From contig NZ_VNIP01000013.1 of NCBI RefSeq assembly GCF_008370325.1, positions 98,853 through 162,852 on the forward strand: a stretch of DNA of 64,000 nt, read 5' to 3'. Both the position numbers and the translations under genes were made by a program. The notes under the pieces are model-generated. The model was not told where the DNA came from, searched no databases, and worked only from the letters and a program-made list of their open reading frames with translations. Shown here piece after piece: positions 53,335 to 61,892 of this stretch; position 1 is the first letter of the stretch, and every line of letters starts with the position of its first letter. Source of the stretch: Martinezella tropici. GTDB taxonomy: Bacteria; Pseudomonadota; Alphaproteobacteria; Rhizobiales; Rhizobiaceae.

Positions 53335-54228
53335 TTATTTGATTGGCGGGCGCGGCAGCACGGCTTCGCCGGGCTCCATGACGTAGGTATAGTCGAGCGA
53401 GAACCAGGGGCCGTCGACGCCGGGTTCGGACGGATGCGGCTCGTCATGGCGGACGAAATCGCCGGTCAGGGCTGCCGTCACTCCAAACTGAACGTCGGAA
53501 TCGATGTTCGGATCGCTTGGATCGAAGACCTGGGAAATCAGTGTCTTGTATCCCTGCTTGAAGATCAGGGCGTGAAGATGCGCTGGTCGGTACGGGTGAC
53601 GTCCCTGCGCCTTCAGCAGTCGGCCGACGACGCCGTCGACCGGGATCGGGTATCCGACCATCTTCACGGTCCTGAACCAGAAGCGGCCGTCGGCGTCCGT
53701 GGTGAACTTGCCCCGAAGGTTCATCTCAGCCTGATCGGGGTCCTGATTTTCATAGAGCCCAGCAGGAGAAGCATGCCAGACGTCGACCTCGGCACCCGCG
53801 ATCGGCCTGCCGTCCCGGTCTACTACCCTGGCGCGGACATAGAGTGGCGTGCCTGGCGTGTCGGAGCGGATGATCGTACCGCCGTTTTCGACACGGGGAG
53901 AGTTCAGGCGCCAGAATGGGCCGAGAAGAGACTGCGACGTCTCCGTCTGGCCACTGTTGCCGTTGTTCAAAAGGCAAACCAGCGAGGACACGCCGAGAGA
54001 TCCGGCCATGAGAACAAACTCGTTGTGGCTGTCCGTCTGCAGTTGTCCGATCTCGTTGAGTATCGCCGTAGCCTCGCGGAACTCGACTTCGGACAATCTC
54101 ACCTCCCGCACGAATGCATGGAGATGCTTCACCATTGCTACGAGGATTTCTCGCAGACGCGGATCCTCGGTTTTGTTCATCACCGCGAGGACGGCGGGCG
54201 TCAACTCGCTTTCAGTCTTTATGGCCAT
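53335..54228 (-). CDS. Intradiol ring-cleavage dioxygenase (catechol/hydroxyquinol type)
   Basis: Non-haem iron(III) dioxygenase of 297 residues. An N-terminal helical domain (about 15-95) is typical of catechol and hydroxyquinol 1,2-dioxygenases, absent from protocatechuate 3,4-dioxygenase subunits. The core has LLGPFWRLNSPRVENGG, VDVWHASPAGLYENQDPDQ (Tyr ligand), VGYPIPVDGVVGRLL (Tyr), and RHPYRPAHLHALIFKQGYK (Arg and two His). GGAGG eight bases before ATG 54228 sets the start. It heads the leftward hpaH-hpaI unit, divergent from the GntR gene. The exact diol is not known. Confidence 0.9.
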   Translation of the reverse strand: MAIKTESELTPAVLAVMNKTEDPRLREILVAMVKHLHAFVREVRLSEVEFREATAILNEIGQLQTDSHNEFVLMAGSLGVSSLVCLLNNGNSGQTETSQSLLGPFWRLNSPRVENGGTIIRSDTPGTPLYVRARVVDRDGRPIAGAEVDVWHASPAGLYENQDPDQAEMNLRGKFTTDADGRFWFRTVKMVGYPIPVDGVVGRLLKAQGRHPYRPAHLHALIFKQGYKTLISQVFDPSDPNIDSDVQFGVTAALTGDFVRHDEPHPSEPGVDGPWFSLDYTYVMEPGEAVLPRPPIK

Positions 54229-54251
54229 AAGGGTACCTCCCATCGGCACCG

Positions 54252-54280
54252 ACTATTAAAAATAAACGATTATCTGTCAA
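54252..54280 (-). promoter_or_regulatory. Promoter and operator of the dioxygenase operon
   Basis: On the reverse strand TTGACA (54275-54280) and AATAGT (54252-54257) are 17 bases apart. Between them lies ATAATCGTTTAT (54262-54273). The same 12-mer occurs in the divergent promoter, so GntR-family repression by blocking polymerase is likely. Confidence 0.65.
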
Positions 54281-54417
54281 TGAATGTTACGGCCTCTTTT
54301 TCCCGTAAGCGGGAAGGAAATTTGCTCTTTGTTGTATTAACATACTGAATTTGCTTCTTTAAATTCATAGTCTCATCTAGATTTATCTGCAAAACGAGGC
54401 TTAATCTCGCTTTCTCG

Positions 54418-54446
54418 TTGACAAAAATAATCGTTTATCATATCGA
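54418..54446 (+). promoter_or_regulatory. Promoter and operator of the GntR-shikimate operon
   Basis: TTGACA (54418-54423) is followed after 17 bases by TATCGA (54441-54446). The 12-mer ATAATCGTTTAT (54427-54438) lies between them, identical to the copy in the divergent promoter. This suggests that the GntR protein controls both directions, including its own gene. Confidence 0.65.
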
Positions 54447-54474
54447 TCATCGACAGTTGATCAAAGGAGTAGGG

Positions 54475-55212
54475 ATGAGCTCGGCTGATGACAGCGCCTC
54501 TGCGCCAATGACAGATGAGGAGACAGCGTCGGCGGCTTTTTCCGATGATGGCAAGAACACTATCGGAAGCCAGCTGGCGTCGCGTCTGCGCGAGGCGATC
54601 ATCTCTGGTGAATTGGAGGCCGGCAGCAAGATCAATCTCGACAAGGCGCGCCGCACGTTCAACGTCAGCTTAAGCCCTCTGAGGGAGGGACTTGCCCGCC
54701 TCATCTCCGATGGCCTGGTGGAGTTTCAGGACAACCGCGGCTATCGCGTAGCTCCGATCTCGCTGGCGAATCTGGAAGAAATCACGACGCTCCGCGAAGA
54801 GCTCGAAGTCTTCGCGCTGCGGGAATCCATGCGTATCGGCGATGTCGAGTGGGAGGGCAATATAATGCGCTCGCTCCATCGCCTGAACCGCACGGATCGA
54901 GATGCCTCACGGCCTGAGACGCTCGAGCAATGGGAGGCACTTCATCGGGAATTTCATCTCACGCTCATTTCCGGCTGCGGCAAGCCGCTGCTGTTGCATT
55001 TCTGCGACCTCTTGCTGAATCTGAATGACCGATACCGCCGGGTCTTCCTCATCAGGACTTCCGGCGACCGGAACGTCGGGCAGGAGCACAGCGAGATTGC
55101 GCAAGGAGCGGTCGCGCGGGATATCGAATACGCCAGCGAGAAACTGCGACAGCACATCCACCGCACTGGGACGAACCTGCGAAATCATCTCGCGACGAAA
55201 GGGATCGTGTGA
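54475..55212 (+). CDS. GntR-family (FCD) transcriptional regulator
   Basis: Regulator of 245 residues. The winged helix is at about 28-95 (IGSQLASRLREAIISGELEA, then RTFNVSLSPLREGLARLISD and YRVAPISLANLEEI). The FCD effector domain is at about 100-240 (LREELEVFALRES, LHREFHLTLISGCGKP). AAAGGAG before ATG 54475 sets the start. It is divergent from the dioxygenase-hpaH-hpaI unit and is first in the rightward shikimate/quinate operon, with matching sites in both promoters. Its effector is probably a hydroaromatic acid or a ring-cleavage intermediate. Confidence 0.92.
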   Translation: MSSADDSASAPMTDEETASAAFSDDGKNTIGSQLASRLREAIISGELEAGSKINLDKARRTFNVSLSPLREGLARLISDGLVEFQDNRGYRVAPISLANLEEITTLREELEVFALRESMRIGDVEWEGNIMRSLHRLNRTDRDASRPETLEQWEALHREFHLTLISGCGKPLLLHFCDLLLNLNDRYRRVFLIRTSGDRNVGQEHSEIAQGAVARDIEYASEKLRQHIHRTGTNLRNHLATKGIV

Positions 55213-56033
55213 TGGTGGCGCCTGGATCGAAATCAGAGCAAAAGATTGGCGTCGCGCACTTCTCCGCCATCTCCCTGACGCCGAGCGATTTTGCAAAGGC
55301 CGCAGCGGGGGCGGGCTTTTCAAGGATTGGACTGAGGCTGAATCCGGCGTTTCCTGGAGCGCCGTACTACGAGCTGCCTGTAGGCGGCCACGCAGCGGAA
55401 GAATTGAAAGCCGTATTGCGCGGCGAAGCGCTCGAGGTCTTCGATATCGAGTTCTTTGTTATCGACCCGTCGTTCAACGCCTCGTCTCTGGAACCCATAG
55501 TGGCTGCGGCTGCCAACATCGGGGCCAAGCGTCTAAGCGTGTGCGGCGACGATCCGGAACAGAGCCGGCTGCAGTCGAACTTCACCGAATTCTGCGGCCT
55601 TGCAAGCGGCTACGGATTGGCGGTCGATATCGAGAACATGGGTTGGCGGACGGTCAGAACCTTCGCTGACAGTGTCAACCTCCTGAAATCGAGCGGCGCG
55701 CCCAATGCCGGCGCACTCGTCGACGGAGTACATTTCTTCAGGAACGGCGGAACGTTGACGTCGCTGCGCGCCGAGATCGACAGGGTCAAGCACGTCCAGT
55801 TGTGCGACGTCGTCGGACCCGCTCCGAGCACGGCCGAGGCCATGATCGCGGAGGCGCGAGGCAAACGTCTTGTCCCTGGCGAGGGCAAGTTGCCCTTGGG
55901 CGAACTGGTCGCAATAGCCGACGGGGCCGCATCGATCTCGGTCGAAGTACCTCTTTCAGGCTCGGCGGACGCGGAGGAGCATTTGAAACGCCTGTTCGAA
56001 GGGGCCTTAAGAATATCTAAGCCGGGTCAGTGA
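55212..56033 (+). CDS. TIM-barrel isomerase/dehydratase, 3-dehydroshikimate dehydratase-like
   Basis: AP-endonuclease-2-type TIM barrel of 273 residues. Candidate metal ligands come in the order Glu (LAVDIENMGW), Asp (GALVDGVHFF), Gln (VKHVQLCDVV) and Glu (AASISVEVPL), the pattern described for 3-dehydroshikimate dehydratases of the AsbF/QsuB type. Sugar isomerases share the fold, but the neighbours (shikimate dehydrogenase, AroQ) favour 3-dehydroshikimate to protocatechuate. The ATG at 55212 overlaps the GntR stop as TGATG; a GTG three bases earlier is also possible. Confidence 0.8.
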   Translation: MVAPGSKSEQKIGVAHFSAISLTPSDFAKAAAGAGFSRIGLRLNPAFPGAPYYELPVGGHAAEELKAVLRGEALEVFDIEFFVIDPSFNASSLEPIVAAAANIGAKRLSVCGDDPEQSRLQSNFTEFCGLASGYGLAVDIENMGWRTVRTFADSVNLLKSSGAPNAGALVDGVHFFRNGGTLTSLRAEIDRVKHVQLCDVVGPAPSTAEAMIAEARGKRLVPGEGKLPLGELVAIADGAASISVEVPLSGSADAEEHLKRLFEGALRISKPGQ

Positions 56034-56082
56034 TCGCGGCGGCGGTGAGGCGAGAGCCGCGCCGAAGGGAGGAAGCCAGCAG

Positions 56083-56751
56083 ATGGGTTACACGTTTGAT
56101 TTTGGTGCGGTCTTCGACCGCGCCCCGGAATTGTTTTGGGGGTCGCTCGGAACGTTGGGTCTCGCCTTCGCCGGGATGCTGCTCGCTCTCGTGATCGGAA
56201 TCCTGGGCGTTGCAGCGAGAACGTCGAAGATCGCGTGGGTTCGTGCTCCGGTCATCGCGTTCGTCGAAGTCGTCCGCAACACGCCGTTCCTCGTGCAGAT
56301 CTTCTTTATCTACTTCGCCCTTCCGCTTATGGGCATCCGCCTGAACCCGACAGTCACCGCAATCATCGCGCTGGGGATCAACGGAGGTGCCTACGCCATC
56401 GAGATCATCCGCGGGGGCGTTGAGAGCATCAGCAAGGGACAGATCGAAGCTGGTTTTGCACTCGGGCTGCATAAGGCCGACGTCTTCCGGCTCATCGTTC
56501 TCAAGCCGGCACTGCGAGCGATCTACCCGTCTTTGACCAGCCAATTCGTGATGCTGACCTTGACCACGTCGGTGTGCACCTCGATCGCCGCATATGAGCT
56601 TACATCGGCGGCGCAACGCATCGAGTCAGATACGTTCCGAAGCTTCGAAGTCTACTTCACCGTGACCGTAATCTACCTGGTCATCTCAAGCCTGATGATG
56701 GGAATCTTCGCTCTGATCTCCCGTTCCTACTTCAATTATCCGACTCGATAG
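56083..56751 (+). CDS. Polar amino acid-type ABC transporter permease
   Basis: HisM/GlnP-type permease of 222 residues with about five helices. Conserved: VVRNTPFLVQIFFIYFALPL and EIIRGGVESISKGQIEAGFA with ALGLHKADVFRLIVLKPAL (coupling loop). It is 49 bases after the TIM-barrel gene. With the next three genes it forms a complete importer. In a shikimate/quinate operon, a hydroaromatic acid rather than an amino acid is the likely cargo. Confidence 0.9.
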   Translation: MGYTFDFGAVFDRAPELFWGSLGTLGLAFAGMLLALVIGILGVAARTSKIAWVRAPVIAFVEVVRNTPFLVQIFFIYFALPLMGIRLNPTVTAIIALGINGGAYAIEIIRGGVESISKGQIEAGFALGLHKADVFRLIVLKPALRAIYPSLTSQFVMLTLTTSVCTSIAAYELTSAAQRIESDTFRSFEVYFTVTVIYLVISSLMMGIFALISRSYFNYPTR

Positions 56752-56760
56752 GAGGCGCTC

Positions 56761-57411
56761 ATGGGTCCCATCGGCGAAAACGAGCTGTTCTTCATCCTGC
56801 AGGGTCTGAAATGGACCGTATTGCTGGCGATTATCGGTTTCATTGGCGGAGGCGTGTTCGGTATTTTGATCGCGCTCGCGCGCACGTCGAAGTATCAGTT
56901 CGCCCGGCTTGCATCATCTGGCTACATCGCGCTCTTCCAAGGCACGCCGCTCCTGATGCAGCTCTTTGTCGTCTACTACGGCGTTGCCTTGCTTGGCATT
57001 GACGTCAACGCCTGGGTCGCTGTCGCGATCGCGTTCACTCTCCACGCAAGCGCCTTCCTCGGCGAGATATGGCGCGGTTCGATTGAAGCCGTTCCCAAAG
57101 GGCAGACCGAAGCCGCGAACGCTCTTGGCCTCCATTACGTCTCCCGAATGAAGGACGTGGTTCTGCCGCAGGCTTTGAAGATCTCGATGCCTGCGACCAT
57201 CGGCTTTCTTGTGCAGCTCATCAAGGGGACGTCGCTTGCGGCGATCGTGGGCTTCATCGAGCTGACCCGGGCTGGCCAGATCATATCGAACCAGACCTAC
57301 CGCCCGCTGCTCGTCTTCGGGATCATCGGAATAATCTACTTCATGATTTGCTGGCCTCTCTCCCATGTCGGGAGCGGCCTCGAAAAACGGATGGCAAAAG
57401 CCATCCGCTAA
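56761..57411 (+). CDS. Polar amino acid-type ABC transporter permease (second)
   Basis: Permease of 216 residues of the same family, with IALFQGTPLLMQLFVVYYGV and EIWRGSIEAVPKGQTEAANA followed by ALGLHYVSRMKDVVLPQAL. AGGAGG lies just before ATG 56761, nine bases after the first permease stop. It pairs with the first permease as the channel heterodimer. Confidence 0.9.
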   Translation: MGPIGENELFFILQGLKWTVLLAIIGFIGGGVFGILIALARTSKYQFARLASSGYIALFQGTPLLMQLFVVYYGVALLGIDVNAWVAVAIAFTLHASAFLGEIWRGSIEAVPKGQTEAANALGLHYVSRMKDVVLPQALKISMPATIGFLVQLIKGTSLAAIVGFIELTRAGQIISNQTYRPLLVFGIIGIIYFMICWPLSHVGSGLEKRMAKAIR

Positions 57412-57455
57412 GCCTGCTTCGGGAGAAGTAAACAGCATAAGAGGAGGAAAGTGCA

Positions 57456-58280
57456 ATGAATACCAATCGCAGGAAATTTATCGGTCTAGCGCTGGCAACC
57501 GCTACCTTCGCCGCCATCGGCGCTACGGCAGCCACCGCGGCATCTGTTGAGCAGATCAAGTCGAAGGGAACGCTCGTCGTGGGTATCCAAGGCGACAACG
57601 CACCTTGGGGCTTCGTGAACTCGAGCGGCAAACAGGATGGCTTCGACGCCGACGTGGCGACGCTGTTCGCCAAGGAGCTCGGCGTGAAAGTCCAGTTCCA
57701 ACCGCTCGCGGTAGCGAACCGTATTCCCGCGCTGACGACCGGGAAGGTCGATATTCTCTTCGCCACGATGGCGATGACGGAAGAGCGCGCCAAGGCGATC
57801 CAGTACAGCAAACCTTATGCGGCCAACACGATTTCGCTTTATGCCGCCAAAGCCGACGCAGTGAAATCGCCGGCCGACGTGGCTGGTTGGGAAATAGGTG
57901 TGCCGAAGTCCAGCTCGCAGGACAAGGCGGTAACCGACGCGGTCGGATCGACGGCCACCATTCGCCGCTTCGACGATGACGCGGCCACTATCCAGGCCCT
58001 GATCTCCGGACAGGTAAAGGCAGTGGGTGGCAATCAGTTCTACGGGCAGAGGCTCGATGCAGCCAGCGCCGGCACGTATGAACGAAAGATCGACTTCCTG
58101 ACGACCTACAACGGCGTGGGAACACGCCTCGGCGAGAAGGATTGGAACGAGACCGTCAACGCGTTCCTCGACAAGATCAAGGGCAACGGCGAACTCGCAG
58201 CCATCACCAAGAAGTGGATGGCAATCGATCTTCCTAAATTCCCTGAATCCATCCCCAACATCCCGTTTACGGTCAAGTAA
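57456..58280 (+). CDS. ABC transporter substrate-binding protein, family 3
   Basis: Periplasmic binding protein of 274 residues with a twin-arginine-like signal (NTNRRKFIGLALATATFAAI, mature from about ASVEQ). Body: GTLVVGIQGDNAPWGFVNSS, FDADVATLFAKELGVKVQFQ and KWMAIDLPKFPESIPNI at the end. GAGGAGGAAA before the ATG is strong. Trp and aromatic residues near the N-terminus (APWGF) would suit a ring-shaped ligand, but the ligand is inferred from the operon only. Confidence 0.9.
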   Translation: MNTNRRKFIGLALATATFAAIGATAATAASVEQIKSKGTLVVGIQGDNAPWGFVNSSGKQDGFDADVATLFAKELGVKVQFQPLAVANRIPALTTGKVDILFATMAMTEERAKAIQYSKPYAANTISLYAAKADAVKSPADVAGWEIGVPKSSSQDKAVTDAVGSTATIRRFDDDAATIQALISGQVKAVGGNQFYGQRLDAASAGTYERKIDFLTTYNGVGTRLGEKDWNETVNAFLDKIKGNGELAAITKKWMAIDLPKFPESIPNIPFTVK

Positions 58281-58299
58281 AGCATAAATGGAGGGCGCC

Positions 58300-59061
58300 G
58301 TGCTCAATTCCCCCAATGATCAGTCGACCTTGATATCCCTTGATAAAGTGGAGAAATGGTACGGCGCCTTCCACGCCCTGAAGAACATCAATCTGTCGGT
58401 TCGCAAGGGAGAGAAGATCGTCCTTTGCGGACCGTCCGGTTCCGGCAAGTCCACCTTGATCCGCTGCATCAATGCTCTTGAATTGATTGAGAGCGGCAAG
58501 ATCGTGGTGGAAGGTCAACTGCTGGACGGCACCGCCAAGGCGGTCGACGCCATTCGACGTGAAGTCGGAATGGTTTTCCAGAACTTCAATCTGTTCCCGC
58601 ACATGACCGTCCTGCAAAACTGTGCGCTTGCACCCATGAGAGTGCGGGGCGCAAGCCGTGCCGACGCAGAGAAGTTGGCGCGAAAGTATCTCGAACGCGT
58701 CCGTATCCTCGATCAGGCGGAAAAGTATCCGGCACAACTCAGCGGCGGACAGCAGCAGCGCGTCGCTATCGCGCGCGCCCTGTGCATGGAGCCGAAAGCG
58801 ATGCTTTTCGACGAGCCTACGTCCGCCTTGGATCCTGAAATGGTCAAAGAGGTTCTCGACACCATGATCGGCCTCGCAAGAGACGGCATGACTATGATCT
58901 GCGTGACCCATGAAATGGGCTTCGCCCGGCAAGTCGCTGACAGGGTCATCTTCATGGCTTCCGGAGAGATCATCGAGGAGGCGGAGCCCGAAACCTTCTT
59001 CAAGAACCCCACGCATGAACGGACGAAGGCATTTCTCGGCGAAATCCTTGCGCATCACTGA
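58300..59061 (+). CDS. ABC transporter ATP-binding protein, polar amino acid type
   Basis: ATPase of 253 residues (GlnQ/HisP type). Walker A is LCGPSGSGKSTLIRCINAL, the Q-loop region MVFQNFNLFPHMTVLQN, the signature AQLSGGQQQRVAIARAL, Walker B AMLFDEPTSALDPEMVKE, and the switch ICVTHEMGFARQVADR. I prefer GTG 58300 because GGAGGG lies just before it; an ATG at 58288 would add four residues. It powers the two permeases upstream. Confidence 0.9.
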   Translation: MLNSPNDQSTLISLDKVEKWYGAFHALKNINLSVRKGEKIVLCGPSGSGKSTLIRCINALELIESGKIVVEGQLLDGTAKAVDAIRREVGMVFQNFNLFPHMTVLQNCALAPMRVRGASRADAEKLARKYLERVRILDQAEKYPAQLSGGQQQRVAIARALCMEPKAMLFDEPTSALDPEMVKEVLDTMIGLARDGMTMICVTHEMGFARQVADRVIFMASGEIIEEAEPETFFKNPTHERTKAFLGEILAHH

Positions 59062-59073
59062 TCGGGCAGAGAC

Positions 59074-59934
59074 ATGGACAACAACAAATTCCTGGTCGGC
59101 TTAATCGGCGCCGACATCCAGATGTCAAAGTCGCCGGCGCTCCATGAAACGGAAGGGCGCAACCTGGGGCTTGATTACGAGTACGAGCTCGTGGACCTGA
59201 CAGTGCGCGGATTGCCTCCTTCCGCGCTGCCAGATCTTCTGAACGAACTGGAAAGCCGCGGCTTTGCGGGAACCAACATCACCCACCCATGCAAACAGAC
59301 CGTGCTGCCTCACCTGACGCGCCTGTCCGAAGATGCCGAGATGCTTGGAGCTGTAAACACGGTCGTGCTTCGGAATGGCGAGCGGATCGGACACAACACC
59401 GACTGGTATGGCTTCTACAAGAATTTCGAGCGCGGCTTGCCCGATGTCGCGAAGGCTCATGCTGTTCTGCTCGGCGCTGGTGGTGCTGGGGTGGCCGTCG
59501 CGCACGCCGCCGTGAAACTCGGCATAGAAAAGCTCTCGATCTTCGATCAGGACGAGCGCCGCGCCACCACTCTCGCCGATCAGCTCAACGAGAGATTTTC
59601 AGGAGAAGTCGCAAGGCCGGTCAGAGACGTCGGTGCCGCGCTCGCCGTCGCAGATGGCCTGATCCACGCCACGCCGACTGGTATGCGAAGCCATCCGGGG
59701 CTTCCGATAGATCCCGATTGGATACAGCATCGTCACTGGGTGGCGGATATCGTCTATATGCCGTTGGTGACCGAGCTCCTTGCACTGGCAAAGCAGAAGG
59801 GGTGCCGAACGCTCCCAGGCGGAGGAATGACCGTGTTTCAGGCGGCCGCAGCCTTCGAGCTTTTCACAGGCCTGTCACCCGACACGGAACGAATGTCGCG
59901 CCATTTCGACGAACTGTGTCGAGTGGCAGCCTGA
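59074..59934 (+). CDS. aroE: Shikimate/quinate dehydrogenase
   Basis: Shikimate dehydrogenase family enzyme of 286 residues. The substrate site is in IGADIQMSKSPALHE and GTNITHPCKQTVLPHLTRLS. NTDWYGFYKNFERGLP follows, and the dinucleotide site is VLLGAGGAGVAVAHAAVKLG. After it, FDQDERRAT has Asp where NADP enzymes often have Arg-rich residues, which favours NAD and so a catabolic direction. As part of a catabolic operon it would oxidise quinate or shikimate. Known catabolic relatives are QsuD and similar. Confidence 0.9.
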   Translation: MDNNKFLVGLIGADIQMSKSPALHETEGRNLGLDYEYELVDLTVRGLPPSALPDLLNELESRGFAGTNITHPCKQTVLPHLTRLSEDAEMLGAVNTVVLRNGERIGHNTDWYGFYKNFERGLPDVAKAHAVLLGAGGAGVAVAHAAVKLGIEKLSIFDQDERRATTLADQLNERFSGEVARPVRDVGAALAVADGLIHATPTGMRSHPGLPIDPDWIQHRHWVADIVYMPLVTELLALAKQKGCRTLPGGGMTVFQAAAAFELFTGLSPDTERMSRHFDELCRVAA

Positions 59935-59949
59935 TCGGGGGACTACTCC

Positions 59950-60318
59950 ATGCCGCATATCATCATCGACTACAGCCGAGGTGCGGCGGAACGCGTCGCC
60001 ATCGACGAGTTGACCCGCGCGGTTCATCGCCGGGTCCGCGACGGCGGGCTGGTCAAGCCAACCGTGGTCCGCACGTTCGCTAGAGAAGCCACCGTCTCCT
60101 GCGTCGGCGACGAGCATCCCGACAACCACTTTGTGCAGATAATTGTACGCATGGCCCCAGGCCGTCCTCCGGAGGTCAAGCGAGAGCTGCTGAAATCGGT
60201 GCTCGAAGCTGCGCGTGACGTCGCAGCTTCGGCACTGGAAACCGGCCGGCTCGGGCTCCGTGCAGATCTCTACGAATCCGACCCAAACTTCGCGTTTCAG
60301 GAAATAGCCTTCGCCTGA
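59950..60318 (+). CDS. Tautomerase, 5-carboxymethyl-2-hydroxymuconate isomerase-like
   Basis: Protein of 122 residues with the N-terminal proline after Met (PHIIIDYSRGAAERVAIDEL) that serves as the catalytic base in the tautomerase superfamily. Its length and LRADLYESDPNFAFQEIAFA resemble the HpaF/CHMI group rather than the ~62-residue 4-oxalocrotonate tautomerases. It sits 15 bases after the dehydrogenase gene. With hpaH and hpaI in the divergent unit, it supplies a third lower-pathway step. Confidence 0.8.
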   Translation: MPHIIIDYSRGAAERVAIDELTRAVHRRVRDGGLVKPTVVRTFAREATVSCVGDEHPDNHFVQIIVRMAPGRPPEVKRELLKSVLEAARDVAASALETGRLGLRADLYESDPNFAFQEIAFA

Positions 60319-60348
60319 TCCCGGCAACGCCTAACAAGGACAAATGCA

Positions 60349-60798
60349 ATGAGCCTCATCTACGTTCTCAACGGACCAAACCTAAACCTCCTCGGCAAGC
60401 GCCAGCCACATATCTACGGGCACGAGACATTGGCTGACGTCGAGGCGGACTGCCGAAAGTTGGCGTCGGAGCTGGGGCACGAGATCCGTTTCCATCAAAG
60501 CAACCGCGAATATGAGATCATCGACTGGATCCACCAAGCGCGCGAGGACGGCGCTGGCATTGTCATCAACCCGGCCGCGTTCACTCACACTTCGCTCGCG
60601 ATCCTCGACGCGCTGAATACCTTTGAAGGCCCGGTCATCGAGATCCATATCTCCAACGTCCACAAGCGCGAGAGTTTTCGCCACCACTCCTTCGTGTCCC
60701 ACCGGGCCGACGGCGTCATCGCTGGTCTCGGCACCGAAGGCTATCAACTCGGCATCCGCAGAGTTGCGACCATGCTCAAGACGGAGAAGAAGGACTGA
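60349..60798 (+). CDS. aroQ: Type II 3-dehydroquinate dehydratase
   Basis: Protein of 149 residues, the usual length for the dodecameric type II enzyme. The hallmarks are IYVLNGPNLNLLGKRQPHIY (catalytic Arg/Tyr loop), REYEIIDWIHQAREDGAGIV, NPAAFTHTSLAILDAL (catalytic His), and EIHISNVHKRESFRHHS. It converts 3-dehydroquinate to 3-dehydroshikimate. In this operon it connects quinate oxidation to the dehydratase step. Ribosome site AAGGA precedes the ATG. Confidence 0.95.
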   Translation: MSLIYVLNGPNLNLLGKRQPHIYGHETLADVEADCRKLASELGHEIRFHQSNREYEIIDWIHQAREDGAGIVINPAAFTHTSLAILDALNTFEGPVIEIHISNVHKRESFRHHSFVSHRADGVIAGLGTEGYQLGIRRVATMLKTEKKD

Positions 60799-60803
60799 TA
60801 GCG

Positions 60804-61838
60804 ATGGCGAACCGGGTCAAGCTGGCAGTCCTTGGGGCGGGGCTAATCGGCAAGCGTCATATCAAGCACGTGATGGAAGAGCCCGCCGCAAAGCTGATGG
60901 CAGTTGTGGATCCCACGCCAGTTGGCCAGGCGATCGCGAGTGAGGCTGGTGTCAGATGGTTCCCCAGTTTTGCCGACATGATGAATTCCGAGCGCCCCGA
61001 CGGAGTCATCATCGCGACACCTAACCAGTTGCATGTCCAAAATGGGTTGGAAGCCGTGGAGGCGGGCATACCGGCGCTGATCGAAAAGCCGATCGCGGAC
61101 GGCATCGCTGCCGGCGAGAAGCTTGTGCAAATGGCTGAGGCCAAAGGCGTGGCGCTGCTGACGGGACATCACCGCCGGCATAATCCGATGATGCAGAAAG
61201 CGAAGGAGATCATCGACCGCGGGACGCTCGGTCGGATCCTGATCGTGAATGCGATGTTCTGGCTGTTCAAGCCGGACGAGTATTTTGACATCCCCTGGCG
61301 GCGAGAGCGTGGAGCAGGGCCGGTCTTCCTTAACTTAATTCACGACATCGACAACCTCCGTTTCCTTTGCGGCGATATAAACGCCGTGCAGGCCCGTGAA
61401 TCCAACGCAGTGCGAGGCAACGTCGTTGAGGAAAGCGCGGTCATCCTCATCGAGTTCAAAAGTGGTGTTCTCGGAACTGCTTCCGTGTCCGATTCCGTTG
61501 TCGCGCCGTGGAGTTGGGAAATGACGACGGGAGAAAATCCCGCTTACCCGAAAACCGAAGAGACTTGCTACATGATCGGCGGAACACACGGATCTCTGGC
61601 CGTGCCGTCGCTAGAAATATGGAGCAATGCCGAAAAGCGAAGCTGGACCGAGGCATTTGAGCGCGACAGAGCCGCATACGAAAACGAGGATCCGCTTGTC
61701 ATGCAGATCCGTCAGTTCTGCAGCGTCATTCGGGGCGAGGAAGCTCCTTTAGTCAGTGGTCGGGAAGGTCTGGAGACATTGAAAGTCATTGAGGCCGTCA
61801 AGCAGTCAGCCGCGATGGGAGGACGCGTCGTCCTCTAG
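60804..61838 (+). CDS. Gfo/Idh/MocA-family oxidoreductase
   Basis: NAD(P)-dependent dehydrogenase of 344 residues. The Rossmann motif is KLAVLGAGLIGKRHIKHVME, followed by IIATPNQLHVQNGLEAVEAG and IPALIEKPIADG (the EKP motif). The C-terminal domain has VFLNLIHDIDNLRFLCGDIN with the HDID catalytic region. It lies five bases after aroQ and ends the operon. A role in oxidising quinate, shikimate or a related cyclitol is likely but not certain. Confidence 0.88.
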   Translation: MANRVKLAVLGAGLIGKRHIKHVMEEPAAKLMAVVDPTPVGQAIASEAGVRWFPSFADMMNSERPDGVIIATPNQLHVQNGLEAVEAGIPALIEKPIADGIAAGEKLVQMAEAKGVALLTGHHRRHNPMMQKAKEIIDRGTLGRILIVNAMFWLFKPDEYFDIPWRRERGAGPVFLNLIHDIDNLRFLCGDINAVQARESNAVRGNVVEESAVILIEFKSGVLGTASVSDSVVAPWSWEMTTGENPAYPKTEETCYMIGGTHGSLAVPSLEIWSNAEKRSWTEAFERDRAAYENEDPLVMQIRQFCSVIRGEEAPLVSGREGLETLKVIEAVKQSAAMGGRVVL

Positions 61839-61892
61839 CCAGGGGTCAAGGCAAACGGCAAGAGAACGCGTAGCTGTTCCATAATAGCTCCC

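Noticed and set aside
59289..60083. 264-codon forward frame overlapping aroE
   Set aside because: Arg/Ala-rich shadow of the shikimate dehydrogenase gene in another frame.
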